Below are positions 43,253-52,920 of a stretch of DNA of 59,861 nucleotides, in pieces (position 1 is the stretch's first letter; each line of letters starts with the position of its first letter). The notes under the pieces were generated by a model, which saw only the letters and a program-made list of their open reading frames with translations, did no database searches and had not been told where the DNA came from. The position numbers and the translations under genes are program-made. The stretch comes from CAYTGM01 sp964437365 (GTDB taxonomy: Bacteria; Sumerlaeota; Sumerlaeia; SLMS01): the NCBI GenBank assembly GCA_964437365.1, contig CAYTGM010000031.1:1-59861 (forward strand), in the 5' to 3' direction.

Positions 43253-43349
43253 CCCGAGGGGACGCAAGAGGTAGGGGAGATACGCTCATCAGGTCAAGAG
43301 CAAAAAAATAAATTATTGGCAAAAGATGAGAGGAGACTCTCCCAAGGAC

Positions 43350-43385
43350 GAAGAGAGCAGCGCGACAATTCACACTGCTCTCTTC
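43350..43385 (-). terminator. Terminator-like hairpin
   Basis: An 11-pair perfect stem, GAAGAGAGCAG and CTGCTCTCTTC with a 14-base loop, lies about 30 bases beyond the minus-strand GH10-like gene. No T-tract follows directly, so it may stabilise the transcript end instead of terminating it. Confidence 0.6.
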
Positions 43386-43415
43386 AACTGACCGCACTAA
43401 AGCGTGGATCGGTCT

Positions 43416-45641
43416 TTAGTAGCTATCGCAGGTTTCGATATTCGAGCCGGCCTCATAGCTCAAATTTGGCGCCGTGACATTATCGATGCAAAAAGTGAAA
43501 GTGACTGGTTCCTTCTGTTTTGCGCTTGTCGTGAGAGTTACTTCACCTTGCACGTCTGTTGTGCCAGATACTGATTCAGAAAAGTCGCCTGAAAAAGTTC
43601 CGGACACAGTCGCCGCGGAAACAGGATTCCCCAGGTCATCAATGATCATGACGGTGGCCTGACCATTACGGTTCGGGCCTCCGGCAACTTGAACCCCAGG
43701 AACGATCGATGAGACATACATGGTCCCCCCGGGCGTCGGAGAAGGAGTCGGGGTAGGAGTGGGAGTCGCAGTCGGAGTAGGAGTTGGACTTGGTGTTACA
43801 GTAGGGGAGGGTGTGGGTGTTGGCGTTGGTTCCCCATTGCCGGCAAACCGGAACATTACTGCGTCAGCAATGACAACATCTCCGCCTGATGATTGATTAC
43901 CAAGCTTTACATAACCATTCTCTCCGGCAGTGAACGGAAAAGTCCCCAGGAGATTGAACGTCGATCCGTTAACTTGCTGGTTTACATTAAAAGTCTGAGA
44001 ACCACCGTCGTAGAACACCGTATAAGGAGCATCAATGACTCGGTTTGAGCCAGCTCTGTACTGTATATAGACTTCGTAATCACCATTGAGCGGCAAGAGT
44101 GGAGTCCATGTAGCACTGGCACTTTCAACGGGCTGGTCACTTTCAAAGTAATAGTCGCCATTATATGCGTCAGATCCTGCGCCACTTACGTAAGTCCACT
44201 GACCGATCTGGGCATATCCTGGATCTCCATCATCAACGATGATATCTGCAAGTCCTCCGTTCGTTGTGTTGAAAGTCTGATCTGACGAAGTGGTGCTGTT
44301 TCCAGTAGGGTCTGTAGATGTAACACGGTAGTGATAGGTGCTGTTCGCTTGGAGGGCATTCAGCATAACAGAATGGTCGAAAGCCTGTTCACTGATGTAT
44401 GCAGAAGAATCATAGCTTGTGGTGAGACCATACTCAACCAGGGAATCTGCCTTCTCGTCGCTATGCCAGCGGATTTCTGCTTCCACATCCGAAACGCCAA
44501 CTGCTGCGATGTCACTCAACAGTGGCGCCCAGGTATCTGGAGAGCCGTCAAGCCAGGGCATAGGGAAAGGGTTAACGCTCGTCGTATAGCGTTGAGAGAG
44601 CTCTCTGTTTTGCCTTCTGCCCATATCCTCATAATCAAAGATCGCCTGACCTTCGACTCCTACTTGTCTGGCAATATCAATCTGATTGCCTACGCTGTTT
44701 CCTGTGGCAAGAATACCTGCGATGATTTCTCGCCCTCCCGAGTTCAAGTTATAGGGAGTAATAAAGGATTCAAACAAGGCGTCGTCAGAAGTGTAAGCCA
44801 TCACGTAGGCTGAATCCAACACCCCTGTTTCCAGCCAGTGATATGGATCCTGAAAGAATGATCCGGCCGTGTTCCAGACAGCTGCTGATACTTTGGCCGC
44901 CGGTTTATTTCCGTGTACCGTTGCATAGATCGTGGAGACAGTGTTGGTTACTGTATCACGGCGCCACTGATCCCAGTCAGGGTCTCCGGCTGAAGGCTGC
45001 TTGCCAAAAGCGTTGAAGAAGTTTTGAGATGGAACGGGTCCATAGTCATACTCGCTGCCGGGAAAACGAATGTAATCCATGTGGAAGCCGTCTATACTGT
45101 AGTTCTGGGAAATCTCGTCTGCAATACTATTGAGATACTGGAGGTAGCCCGGGTGTTCAGGGTTGTAGAACACAAAGGTTCCGCTCGATCCTACATTGTT
45201 AATCATGGAGTTTCCCTGATCATCAACCATCGCCCACTCGGGATGTGCATTGATGATATGATCAGGGTCGGACGGAGTCCCCAGTCCACCACTATATGCA
45301 TTGAATACATTACAATAGGCATGTACCTCCAGCCCCGCTGCATGACCATATGTGATCGTTGATTCCAGAGCATCAAAGGAGCCCGATACGAGGTATGACC
45401 TCGGAGCGACCGTAGAATTATAGAGTGCCATGGAATCTCCATAAACCTGAACCAGCAGCGTGTTATAGTTATTGTCGACAGAGTAATTCACTGCAGCCTG
45501 TACATCTGCGTCGTTTGTGACCGACCACCGGGTGAGCCAAAGCGCCCGGGTTTCTTCCTGCGCATAAGAGGAAGCTGTCATGATTGAAGAGCAAATCAAT
45601 GCCGTTGCTGCGAGTCGTTTCATTGCTAAACCTGGTGACAT
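43416..45641 (-). CDS. Secreted GH10-like (DUF187/GHL10) hydrolase with Fn3 and golvesin-like modules
   Basis: This is a 741-residue exported protein with a signal peptide ending at SSYAQ (28). Residues about 30-360 match the GHL10/DUF187 family (ETRALWLTRW, VHAYCNVF, HPEWAMVD, IDGFHMDYIRFPG, VMAYTSDD), predicted TIM-barrel glycosidases that act on cell-wall or bacterial glycans. An Fn3-like domain (EIRWHSDEKADSLVEYG ... TYHYRVTSTD), a golvesin-like binding module (near 460-600), a Thr/Pro linker (43731-43834) and a C-terminal Ig-like domain follow. The start at 45641 has AGGAG nine bases upstream. The gene stands alone. Confidence 0.87.
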   Translation of the reverse strand: MSPGLAMKRLAATALICSSIMTASSYAQEETRALWLTRWSVTNDADVQAAVNYSVDNNYNTLLVQVYGDSMALYNSTVAPRSYLVSGSFDALESTITYGHAAGLEVHAYCNVFNAYSGGLGTPSDPDHIINAHPEWAMVDDQGNSMINNVGSSGTFVFYNPEHPGYLQYLNSIADEISQNYSIDGFHMDYIRFPGSEYDYGPVPSQNFFNAFGKQPSAGDPDWDQWRRDTVTNTVSTIYATVHGNKPAAKVSAAVWNTAGSFFQDPYHWLETGVLDSAYVMAYTSDDALFESFITPYNLNSGGREIIAGILATGNSVGNQIDIARQVGVEGQAIFDYEDMGRRQNRELSQRYTTSVNPFPMPWLDGSPDTWAPLLSDIAAVGVSDVEAEIRWHSDEKADSLVEYGLTTSYDSSAYISEQAFDHSVMLNALQANSTYHYRVTSTDPTGNSTTSSDQTFNTTNGGLADIIVDDGDPGYAQIGQWTYVSGAGSDAYNGDYYFESDQPVESASATWTPLLPLNGDYEVYIQYRAGSNRVIDAPYTVFYDGGSQTFNVNQQVNGSTFNLLGTFPFTAGENGYVKLGNQSSGGDVVIADAVMFRFAGNGEPTPTPTPSPTVTPSPTPTPTATPTPTPTPSPTPGGTMYVSSIVPGVQVAGGPNRNGQATVMIIDDLGNPVSAATVSGTFSGDFSESVSGTTDVQGEVTLTTSAKQKEPVTFTFCIDNVTAPNLSYEAGSNIETCDSY
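43731..43834 (-). repeat. Thr/Pro linker-coding repeat 3
   Basis: An in-frame run of Thr-Pro and Ser-Pro codons links the golvesin-like module to the C-terminal Ig-like domain of the GH10-like protein. It resembles the linkers of the giant GH57 protein, showing a shared style of secreted enzyme in this genome. Confidence 0.85.
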
Positions 45642-46119
45642 AGTGCATATCTCCTGAAGTTTGAATAGCGCATCATCAATCTTAGAACTCCTGCCAAGAC
45701 AGAGAGACGTTCAACAACACCTGAAGAGTTCACCTTCCGAGGTGATTGCGTGAAACGTAAAAAGGAAAAATGATACGGCTGAATCCAGGATTTAAGCTGA
45801 TTAAGGGCCACCTTCAGGTTTTTTGCGCAGGTCCTTGAGTCTTCTGGTTTTAGATGTAATTACTTCTAGCGGATCTGTGGTCTGGACTCTAACAGTTTTA
45901 CTTGTAGGAAAACTCAGGGTTTCATGTATATCGGCGGATTAACACCGAAAATAGAGGCTTGCGGAAGGTTGTAGAAGAGGAATATCGAACAACCATGGTT
46001 GTTCAAGGCAAAGTCGAGCTGTTGAGCAGGACGGGATTAGACCTGTATATAGAAATGCATGGAACCCGAAAGTCCCATGCATTTGGTATGTTCGATTGTG
46101 TTGAGAGGACTTTTTCCTA
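45642..46119. promoter_or_regulatory. Intergenic region with perfect 18-base palindrome
   Basis: GAACAACCATGGTTGTTC at 45987-46004 is a perfect 18-base palindrome between two minus-strand genes, about 350 bases ahead of the GH10-like start. It has the size and symmetry of an operator for a dimeric regulator. The rest has no coding frame with motifs. A further hairpin is listed separately at 46052-46083. Confidence 0.5.
46052..46083 (-). terminator. Terminator-like hairpin after the lipoprotein gene
   Basis: On the minus strand the stem AAATGCATGG and CCATGCATTT with a 12-base loop lies about 37 bases beyond the lipoprotein stop. The tail CTATATA is T-poor, so strength is uncertain. Confidence 0.55.
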
Positions 46120-46785
46120 CTAGAGCTGGAGATCAGAGGAAGCAAAACCGCCTTTGTCATCAATTTTGGGCGGATAACTTGTCTTTCTCGTTCCACTCTC
46201 GCGGTAAGTCCCATTAAGGTTTGTCGTGGCAAAGTTGAAGAAAAAGAAGATTGTCCACCGTGTATACCTGGCCGAGCTGGTAGCCGAGCCATAATCAAAG
46301 GCAAGGCGACCTGTATCTTTATACGTTGCAAAAAGACCTATTTCATTTCGAGCCGTCTGCTGCGCCTTCTTGAAGAGAGATATCTCGGGAAGTGGGAAGG
46401 TACCACCCGGTGTGATGAAAGGAATTTCTGGGAGACCAAGGTTCGTAGAGTACTGGTCAATGCCTGTATACTCAACCTCGGGAAAAATGTGGATGACGGC
46501 TTTTTCTGGATCGTCGGTCAGCGCAAATCCCTGGTTCAGCAGGTGTCGCTTAATTCTAGTAATGATGAAGTCGATGTCTGGCATATTACTGAACTTAGAG
46601 TCATCTACATAACAGAGCTCATAGGCATCGACTTTTCCTTCCAATTGGTCAATGCTCTGCTCAACCGCTTGTGAGAGAAGGGCAATTTCGACGGCGCTTC
46701 TGGGAGGAGCGGATGTGTTACTTGTCACACAACCTGTTGTGAAGATCATACTGAAAATTGCGAAGATGGCGAAGTATCTCGTCAT
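46120..46785 (-). CDS. Lipoprotein, function unknown (DUF6655-like)
   Basis: This 221-residue protein has a lipoprotein signal with the lipobox FTTGC (Cys19). PRSAVEIALLSQAVEQSIDQLEG just after resembles the start of DUF6655 proteins known from Planctomycetes and relatives; the match is from memory and weak. A mixed alpha/beta domain follows, with an unusual IFFFFNFATTNLNG strand near 185. No catalytic motif is seen. A normal ribosome site is not evident. It lies between the photolyase operon and the GH10-like gene. Confidence 0.72.
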   Translation of the reverse strand: MTRYFAIFAIFSMIFTTGCVTSNTSAPPRSAVEIALLSQAVEQSIDQLEGKVDAYELCYVDDSKFSNMPDIDFIITRIKRHLLNQGFALTDDPEKAVIHIFPEVEYTGIDQYSTNLGLPEIPFITPGGTFPLPEISLFKKAQQTARNEIGLFATYKDTGRLAFDYGSATSSARYTRWTIFFFFNFATTNLNGTYRESGTRKTSYPPKIDDKGGFASSDLQL

Positions 46786-46835
46786 GTTTTACTTTCCTCT
46801 AAATTGCTTTGTTCGAAGGTTTTGATAAACCGTAC

Positions 46836-48290
46836 TCACTTGTTCTTCATTTTTTGATAGGCCGCAAGTGCTTCTTCGCGTCCCACCTTATGTTCAACGA
46901 TTCTGTTCGGATAATTCTTTCCTAGTTTCACATTTGCCGAATCAAGAATGGCTGATGGTGCTTCCCAGGGTTTGTAAAGATACTTGGCGGGCATCTCTTT
47001 CAGCTCAGGGACCCAGACGCGTGTATATTCACCTTTCGGATCGAACTTCTCTCCCTGGGTGATTGGATTGAAAATTCGAAAGTAGGGGGCAGCATCCGCA
47101 CCGCACCCTGCTGTCCACTGCCAACCCATCGTGTTGTTTCCCAGATCAGCATCTACCAGAGTATCCCAGAACCATTTTGCTCCCTCCTGCCATGGAATCA
47201 GAAGATGCTTCACCAGAAAAGAAGCGGTGATCATCCTAACCCGATTATGCATCCACCCGGTTTTCCAGAGCTGGCGCATACCGGCATCGACAATGGGGTA
47301 GCCAGTCTGTCCTTTCTGCCACGCTTCAAACGCTTTCCTGTTCTTCTTCCAGGGGAATTCCTTGAATTCAGGTCGCAGTGGTTTCAAGTCAAGATGGTTG
47401 AAATGAAAGAGCAAGTGCGCACTGAACTCTCTCCATCCCAGCTGACGCAGATATCCCCACGCCGACTTCTTCTGTGAGGTTGTTAATTGTCCAGACTCAA
47501 GCAGGCCCTTCACGCGGTACCAGACTTCGGTAGGAGAGATCTCGCCCCAGTGTAAATGGGGAGATAGACGTGAAGTTCCATCTACTGATGGGTCGTTCCG
47601 ATTTGAGCCGTAGCGCCCTAAGCCCTCAGGAGTGTATTCTTCAATTCTGGACCAGGCGCCCTTCGAACCCGGTGTCCAGAGATCAGAGAAACCGTCATAC
47701 CATTTAATCTGTGGGAGAAGTTTAAGATCTTCGATATCAAGAGACTTCGGATAGGCGCCCGGATTAACGAATGAAGGTTTCTCCAGGGGAGCAGGAGGAT
47801 CATCCAGAGATGACATGTAATTCCAGAAAGGAGTAAATACCTTATAGGGATCGCCTGCTTTTGTTTTGATTTCCTGGGGTTCAAAGAGGAGATATCCTGT
47901 GAAGGATTTGGCGTCTATATTGTCATCATTCAGCTTCTTCTTGATATCTGTGTCCCGCGGAATATTCGTGGGCTCATATAATCTATTCCAGTAAACTGAG
48001 GTGGCACCCGTTTCTTTGATCAATTCTCGCAGGACCGTAAGAGAGTCGCCTTCTCGAATAATGAGCTCTGTATTATGCCGGTGCAGTTCCGTTTTCAAAG
48101 CACTCAGTGATTCGTGGAGCCACCATTTGAGTGCACCTCCCGGCTCCCAGGGTGACTCTGATGCGGGGTCGTATATAAATACAGGATAAACAGGGTCGTT
48201 CTTCTCGCATGCCTGTGTCAGCGCATAATTATCGGTCAAGCGAAGGTCTCTTCGAAACCAGACGATGGTTCCACCTTTATTTTCACTCAT
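46836..48290 (-). CDS. phrB: Deoxyribodipyrimidine photolyase
   Basis: This 484-residue flavoprotein repairs cyclobutane pyrimidine dimers using blue light. The N-terminal antenna domain begins TIVWFRRDLRLTDNYAL; the FAD domain has the family signatures WGEISPTEVWYRV, GYPIVDAGMRQLWKTGWMHNRVRM and DADLGNNTMGWQWTAGCGADAAPYFRIFNP. Length is normal. AAGGA lies ten bases upstream of the ATG. It follows the SRPBCC-epimerase gene by 12 bases, a pairing seen in other bacteria with photolyases. Confidence 0.95.
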   Translation of the reverse strand: MSENKGGTIVWFRRDLRLTDNYALTQACEKNDPVYPVFIYDPASESPWEPGGALKWWLHESLSALKTELHRHNTELIIREGDSLTVLRELIKETGATSVYWNRLYEPTNIPRDTDIKKKLNDDNIDAKSFTGYLLFEPQEIKTKAGDPYKVFTPFWNYMSSLDDPPAPLEKPSFVNPGAYPKSLDIEDLKLLPQIKWYDGFSDLWTPGSKGAWSRIEEYTPEGLGRYGSNRNDPSVDGTSRLSPHLHWGEISPTEVWYRVKGLLESGQLTTSQKKSAWGYLRQLGWREFSAHLLFHFNHLDLKPLRPEFKEFPWKKNRKAFEAWQKGQTGYPIVDAGMRQLWKTGWMHNRVRMITASFLVKHLLIPWQEGAKWFWDTLVDADLGNNTMGWQWTAGCGADAAPYFRIFNPITQGEKFDPKGEYTRVWVPELKEMPAKYLYKPWEAPSAILDSANVKLGKNYPNRIVEHKVGREEALAAYQKMKNK

Positions 48291-48302
48291 TCAATGCTGT
48301 CC

Positions 48303-49715
48303 TTACGCGGATAGTATGGAGCTCTCGCTGGAATCTTCTTTGCCAAGCAAGTGTCTCAGCGCATCTTCTAAATGGTTGAACTGAAATTTAAACCCACTCT
48401 TAATAAGCTTCTCCGGAATGACACGCATCGAGCTGAGAAACATCTCTTCGCCCATATTGCCAGGAGCCATCTTTAATAGAAATGCCGGAGCTGGAAGAAT
48501 AGCAGGACGACCAAGAACAGACGCCAGTGTTTTCGTAAATTTTCCATTTGTCACAGGTTTTGGAGCAGTACCATTGACTGGTCCCTCAACACTTTCATCG
48601 GTTAGACAATGGTAAATCGCATAGACAAGGTCGTCGAGTGCAATCCAGCTCATATACTGTCCACCATTCCCCAACTTTCCACCCAGGCCGAGCTTGAAGG
48701 GAGTCAGCATCGCAGCCAGAGCTCCACCTTTCGGTGAAAGTACAATGCCAATCCTGATATTGACGACACGAATGCCTGCTTCCCGCGCTGGAGCTGTTGC
48801 CTCTTCCCACTCCATCGCCACTTCGGAAAGAAAGCTGTCGCCTGGCGGCGATTCCTCTGTGATCTTATCAGGGCCATGGTCTCCGTAATAACCGATGGCA
48901 GAGGCACATACAAGCACGGAAGGCTTCTTGTCGAGCTTCGCCAGTGACTCACATAAGTTTCGGGTTCCCTCAACGCGACTTTCTCGAATTCTCTTCCTCT
49001 TTTCTGCTGTCCAAACACCCATGACCGGTTCTCCAGCCAGATGGACAACCGCGTCTATACCTTCAAGTTTTTCAAGGCTCTTGTCCGAGAGGTGAGAATA
49101 GGGATCCCATTTAACCTTATCCTTCTTCCTGTCAGAAGCTGATCGTGAAATGGCCAGCGTTTCATGCCCTCCTGTTTGAAGAAAAGGGATGAGACTTCCA
49201 CCTACAAGACCTCCGGCACCTGATACTGCGATTTTCATGGGTTTAGCATCCACGTTATAGATTCTTTCGATATCGTTCTTTGTTGCCGCCGTTCGATAAT
49301 TAAACATCGACCTGATCTTACCTGCAATGAAAGGGTGGCTGATATCACTTCCGAGCTTCTCACAAGGAAGGCTATATTCAACTCGATCGGATAAATGGCA
49401 CATGCCGTCCGCATCGGTGCTGAACACGTGGCGGTGCTCCCAGCTTTTGAAAGGACCGCTAACCTGTCGATCACAGAACTGTTCATTGCGCTTATAGTCA
49501 AAGTGCTCAGCCTGCCAGGTCATCCAGATTCCCGCTGGGGTCTTTACCTGAAAGACGAGTTTGCCGCCATCCTTTATTCCACCAGACCGTTCCTGAATGC
49601 GCAGCGTCTCCCATGGGGGAGCGAGCCTCTCGAAAGCCCCTGGTTGCTCATGCCAGTGAAAGGCAAAGTCCTTGGGAACATTGATTCTTGTATGATATTC
49701 CAGCTGATGTTTCAT
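48303..49715 (-). CDS. SRPBCC domain fused to TIGR01777 epimerase
   Basis: This is a 470-residue fusion. Residues 1-150 form a SRPBCC (START-like) ligand-binding domain (LEYHTRINVPKDFAFHWHEQPGAFERLAPPW). Residues about 158-455 are a short-chain dehydrogenase-like domain of TIGR01777/YfcH type: the Rossmann motif SGAGGLVGGSLI, the SAIGYYGDHG active-site region and a C-terminal DUF1731-like tail (PAPAFLLKMAPGNMGEEM). The function is not established; a role in folate or sugar-nucleotide chemistry has been suggested for relatives. Coupling to the photolyase may indicate a stress or light response. Confidence 0.9.
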   Translation of the reverse strand: MKHQLEYHTRINVPKDFAFHWHEQPGAFERLAPPWETLRIQERSGGIKDGGKLVFQVKTPAGIWMTWQAEHFDYKRNEQFCDRQVSGPFKSWEHRHVFSTDADGMCHLSDRVEYSLPCEKLGSDISHPFIAGKIRSMFNYRTAATKNDIERIYNVDAKPMKIAVSGAGGLVGGSLIPFLQTGGHETLAISRSASDRKKDKVKWDPYSHLSDKSLEKLEGIDAVVHLAGEPVMGVWTAEKRKRIRESRVEGTRNLCESLAKLDKKPSVLVCASAIGYYGDHGPDKITEESPPGDSFLSEVAMEWEEATAPAREAGIRVVNIRIGIVLSPKGGALAAMLTPFKLGLGGKLGNGGQYMSWIALDDLVYAIYHCLTDESVEGPVNGTAPKPVTNGKFTKTLASVLGRPAILPAPAFLLKMAPGNMGEEMFLSSMRVIPEKLIKSGFKFQFNHLEDALRHLLGKEDSSESSILSA

Positions 49716-49838
49716 ATCTTAATTGTCTCCATTGGTTGAGGGAGCAAGATGGGTGCACGAAAAAGCTCTTTTACCTCTTCATGATCAAGATCATGCTACA
49801 CCCAGCTCAGATCAAAGACAGGCCAGGCTCTAACCAGA
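49716..49838. promoter_or_regulatory. Divergent intergenic region
   Basis: The gap lies between the SRPBCC-epimerase gene and the GT39-like gene and should contain two promoters. GGGTGCAC occurs near 49750, as at 34681. No clear boxes are seen. Confidence 0.3.
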
Positions 49839-51458
49839 ATGAAAAAGACCCCAATTCAGCTTGTTCTATTAGGATTTTTTGCCTTCTTGCTCATCTGGGT
49901 CTCGTCGTCGCCCAAGCTTGGGGGACCGGGACTTACCTGGGACGAAGCCTATTATTACAAGCCTTATCATGATGTTGCCTCGTGGTCAGGCCTGCTGGTT
50001 CGTTCGCCGGGGACAGCGCTCAGCCATGAAGGGATACTGGCCGGCTGGGAGGATATCAATGAACTGCCACCGGTCGTAAAGTGGCTCGGGGCAATATCCG
50101 TCGCGATTGCTCCTGAGGCAGGTTGGAACAAGCTCTGGGTGATGCGCTTGATGCCTGCTCTTGCATTCGCTCTTTCATTGATCGCCATTTATCTGATTGG
50201 GAGTCGGATTTCGAGCAGGGTTGGTGGGTGGCTCTCTCTATTGCTTTACGTTTCCATTCCGAGAGTCCTTGGACATGCGCAGATCGCCGCCACAGAAACC
50301 GTCTTTGTTTGCATCAGTCTGTGGACGGTCTATGCCGCTCTGAGAAGTCATGATTGCAGGAAGTGGAAGGTCACAACGGTGATCCTTTTGGGTTTACTTC
50401 TGGCCACCAAAGTGAACGGCATTATCTTTATGTCTGCTCTAATCTTCTGGTATATATCAGAGAGAGTGGTATCGAGAGGGACGTGGAATCGACCGGGAGA
50501 ATGGTTCAAAGAGTTCGGCTGGCTTTTCTTAGCGGTATTGGTCTTCATCCCTCCAGTCATTGCTTTCTGTATATGGCCGTGGCTCTGGTACGACACGCTT
50601 TCGAGAATCGTTGGGTATTACGAGTTTATCAAGTTTCACTCTCATCAGCCAGTATGGTTTCTTGGTGAAAAGTATAACTTCAACCCTGATCAAATGGCTC
50701 CCCTGTACTATCCGATCCTGATGTTTTTCTTTACGGTGCCATTATACGTCCTGGTTCCTCTCTTTATCGGGCTGACACAGATCATCGTTTCAGCGATGAA
50801 AAAAAGGAGAATCAATGCTGGGATTTGGCTCGTTTCACTTGTTTGTCTGGCATCTATACTGAGCTCGAGTTTACCCTCTGCACCGAAGTATGACGGCGTC
50901 CGCTTGTTCTTTCCTTTTTTCGCTCCGCTCTGTCTGCTTGGAGGTGTGGGAGCGAGCCGGGTGCTACTGACGAGTAGATTCCGCAATCTGCTTCAGGGAC
51001 CCACGTTCAGACATGTGTTGGGTGGACTTCTTCTCGTTCTTATCGGGTTAAGGGCATTTTTCGCACCGCAACTGATCGACTACTATTCACCTGTGTCGAA
51101 AATGGTTCCCAGAGCCAACTCTGTCTATCCCTTCGAACTTACCTATTGGCTGAACGCCTTCGATAAAGAAGTCGTAGATGATCTTAACAGCTCTCTTCAA
51201 CCCAGCGCATCGATCAAGAGTCTTGCCTTTCAAGAACTCAACTTTGAAGTGTTGCAAGACATGGAGGTACTGCGTACTGATCTCAATTTTGACCTTCCAC
51301 CTCCATACGATTATCATCTCATTCAAACCAGACGAGGCTTCTGGGGGAATGCCGAGTGGTCGATTTATGCATCCCGCGATCCGTTAATGAGCTGGAATCC
51401 CGGTATAGACGGCGAACCACGCATCTACCTCTATGATGGACGCCCACCAGGAATGTGA
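49839..51458 (+). CDS. GT39-like membrane glycosyltransferase (ArnT/PMT family)
   Basis: This is a 539-residue integral membrane GT-C enzyme. The first external loop carries the acidic motif WDEAYYYKP near residue 36, the catalytic Asp position of ArnT, PMT and related transferases. About nine to eleven hydrophobic segments follow, for example ALAFALSLIAIYLIG, LLLYVSIP and LFLAVLVFIPPVIAF. The C-terminal 130 residues are a soluble, probably periplasmic part. It should transfer a sugar from a polyprenyl-phosphate donor to lipid or protein. No partner synthase is next to it. Confidence 0.85.
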   Translation: MKKTPIQLVLLGFFAFLLIWVSSSPKLGGPGLTWDEAYYYKPYHDVASWSGLLVRSPGTALSHEGILAGWEDINELPPVVKWLGAISVAIAPEAGWNKLWVMRLMPALAFALSLIAIYLIGSRISSRVGGWLSLLLYVSIPRVLGHAQIAATETVFVCISLWTVYAALRSHDCRKWKVTTVILLGLLLATKVNGIIFMSALIFWYISERVVSRGTWNRPGEWFKEFGWLFLAVLVFIPPVIAFCIWPWLWYDTLSRIVGYYEFIKFHSHQPVWFLGEKYNFNPDQMAPLYYPILMFFFTVPLYVLVPLFIGLTQIIVSAMKKRRINAGIWLVSLVCLASILSSSLPSAPKYDGVRLFFPFFAPLCLLGGVGASRVLLTSRFRNLLQGPTFRHVLGGLLLVLIGLRAFFAPQLIDYYSPVSKMVPRANSVYPFELTYWLNAFDKEVVDDLNSSLQPSASIKSLAFQELNFEVLQDMEVLRTDLNFDLPPPYDYHLIQTRRGFWGNAEWSIYASRDPLMSWNPGIDGEPRIYLYDGRPPGM

Positions 51459-51548
51459 TCTTGATTTTCTTGCCGGTCATGCATTGATGGTTGCCCCCTC
51501 TCGAAACATTATTCAGCATCCAGAGACTCAATAATGAAGGAGAAAGAT

Positions 51549-52130
51549 ATGGCTGCAAATGTTCAGAAAATTGATGAAGCAAAGCTAAATGATGATTTGG
51601 CCTATCACTTTGAGTTCGTCGCAGGGTTTATGGGTTTTGGTGAGGAAGATATTAAGTTGATTCATGCGTCTGCAGAACACCTGGCTCCTGTTGTTCCAAC
51701 ACTCGTTGATGCGGTTTATGATAAGCTTTTCAGCTATGACATTACGATGAAACACTTCGTGCCGAAGCAGCATGGCTTCGAGGGTTCAGCACCTGCTAAC
51801 CTTGAAGAGCTCTCCCTTGACCATGAGCAGATTGCCTTCAGGAAGAAGCACCTCTCAAACTACCTGGTGAAACTCGTCACAACTCCCTACGATGGTAAGA
51901 TGTTGCAGTATCTTGATTGGGTAGGGAAGATTCACACGCCGAAAGCGGGAAACCCGGAGATTAACATTCCCGTTGTTCAGATCATGGCGCTTTTTGGATT
52001 TGTGAACGACGCGTTAATTGCAACAATCGGAGGACTTGATATAGACGCGGAACAAAAGACCGCTTTGTCTCGTTCCTTTACAAAACTGCTTTGGATTCAG
52101 TCAGATCTGTTTGTCAGGCACTACGTGTAG
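51549..52130 (+). CDS. Protoglobin
   Basis: This 193-residue single-domain haem protein belongs to the protoglobin family. Family features are the long N-terminal helix (EAKLNDDLAYHFEFVAGFMGFGEEDI), a proximal-His segment RKKHLSNYLVKL, and the conserved YLDWVGKIHTPKAGNPEINIP. Protoglobins bind O2, NO and CO in a flattened haem pocket. No signalling domain is fused, so it is a stand-alone globin and not a sensor. The start at 51549 has AAGGAG seven bases upstream; an ATG at 51534 overlaps that site and is rejected. Confidence 0.9.
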   Translation: MAANVQKIDEAKLNDDLAYHFEFVAGFMGFGEEDIKLIHASAEHLAPVVPTLVDAVYDKLFSYDITMKHFVPKQHGFEGSAPANLEELSLDHEQIAFRKKHLSNYLVKLVTTPYDGKMLQYLDWVGKIHTPKAGNPEINIPVVQIMALFGFVNDALIATIGGLDIDAEQKTALSRSFTKLLWIQSDLFVRHYV

Positions 52131-52146
52131 GCACCAGCGAGTGCAT

Positions 52147-52920
52147 TCAGTAATTGTAGACTCCCCAGTCATCTGGCAATGAAGTATAGAGAATCTTCGG
52201 CGAACTCTCTAGCCACTGGGGAGTTTTCTCAATGGTTGAATTGTACGAGGGCTTCACAGAAACGAGAACATCTCTTTTCTCCTCCTTTGCAATTCTTTGA
52301 AGTATTTGTAAGAGAAAATCGCGAACAGTTTTAGTATCTGGTTGTATGGTGAATGTCATCGAGCCGTACTCCCGAGAGAACTTTTCAGTATCTTCAATCG
52401 AGAGGTTGTAGCGTTCTTGCAGGATTCCTAAGGCCTTCTCTAATGTATATTTCGGTTCCTCATTCAGTATTTCCTGGTTTAGAAACCACTCGTCACCACT
52501 GAGGGTAAGATCACGAAGAATGAGACTTCCTGAAGGGTGCGGAATAAGCGCAAAAGGTTGCTCAGATTGAATAAGCAGTTCCTTCAGCCTTGCTCTTGTA
52601 TCAGTTATTTCATTAAACTCTTCGAATTCAAATAAGACGCTAGTCAGGATTGTTCCATTGTAAAATCCTGGAGCACGGGATGCAGCGGCTTCCATCCTTT
52701 CGATATCTGGGCTTATTTCAATTTTATTCTGCATTCCCTCGTATAGATAAACACAGTACTCCTTTTCACTCTCCTGATTCTTCATTGCATTCAAAACATC
52801 CACCGCATACCAGGAATCGATCTTAATCACATTCTCTTGATCAGTGCTTCTGGCTTTGATCGGAGTAAATGAGGCAACGACCGGCAATGAAAGAACAAGG
52901 TATCGGACGAACTTATTCAT
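52147..52920 (-). CDS. Secreted protein, unknown (STN-like features)
   Basis: This 257-residue protein has a signal peptide (MNKFVRYLVLSLPVVASFTPIKA). The mature part is mixed alpha/beta. Residues about 155-215 (YTLEKALGILQERYNLSIEDTEKF ... FTIQPDTKTVRDFLLQILQRI) vaguely resemble the STN/secretin short domain, which is a tentative link to the protein at 37603-38277. No catalytic motif is seen. It ends LPDDWGVYNY. The gene stands alone beside a long non-coding region. Confidence 0.65.
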   Translation of the reverse strand: MNKFVRYLVLSLPVVASFTPIKARSTDQENVIKIDSWYAVDVLNAMKNQESEKEYCVYLYEGMQNKIEISPDIERMEAAASRAPGFYNGTILTSVLFEFEEFNEITDTRARLKELLIQSEQPFALIPHPSGSLILRDLTLSGDEWFLNQEILNEEPKYTLEKALGILQERYNLSIEDTEKFSREYGSMTFTIQPDTKTVRDFLLQILQRIAKEEKRDVLVSVKPSYNSTIEKTPQWLESSPKILYTSLPDDWGVYNY

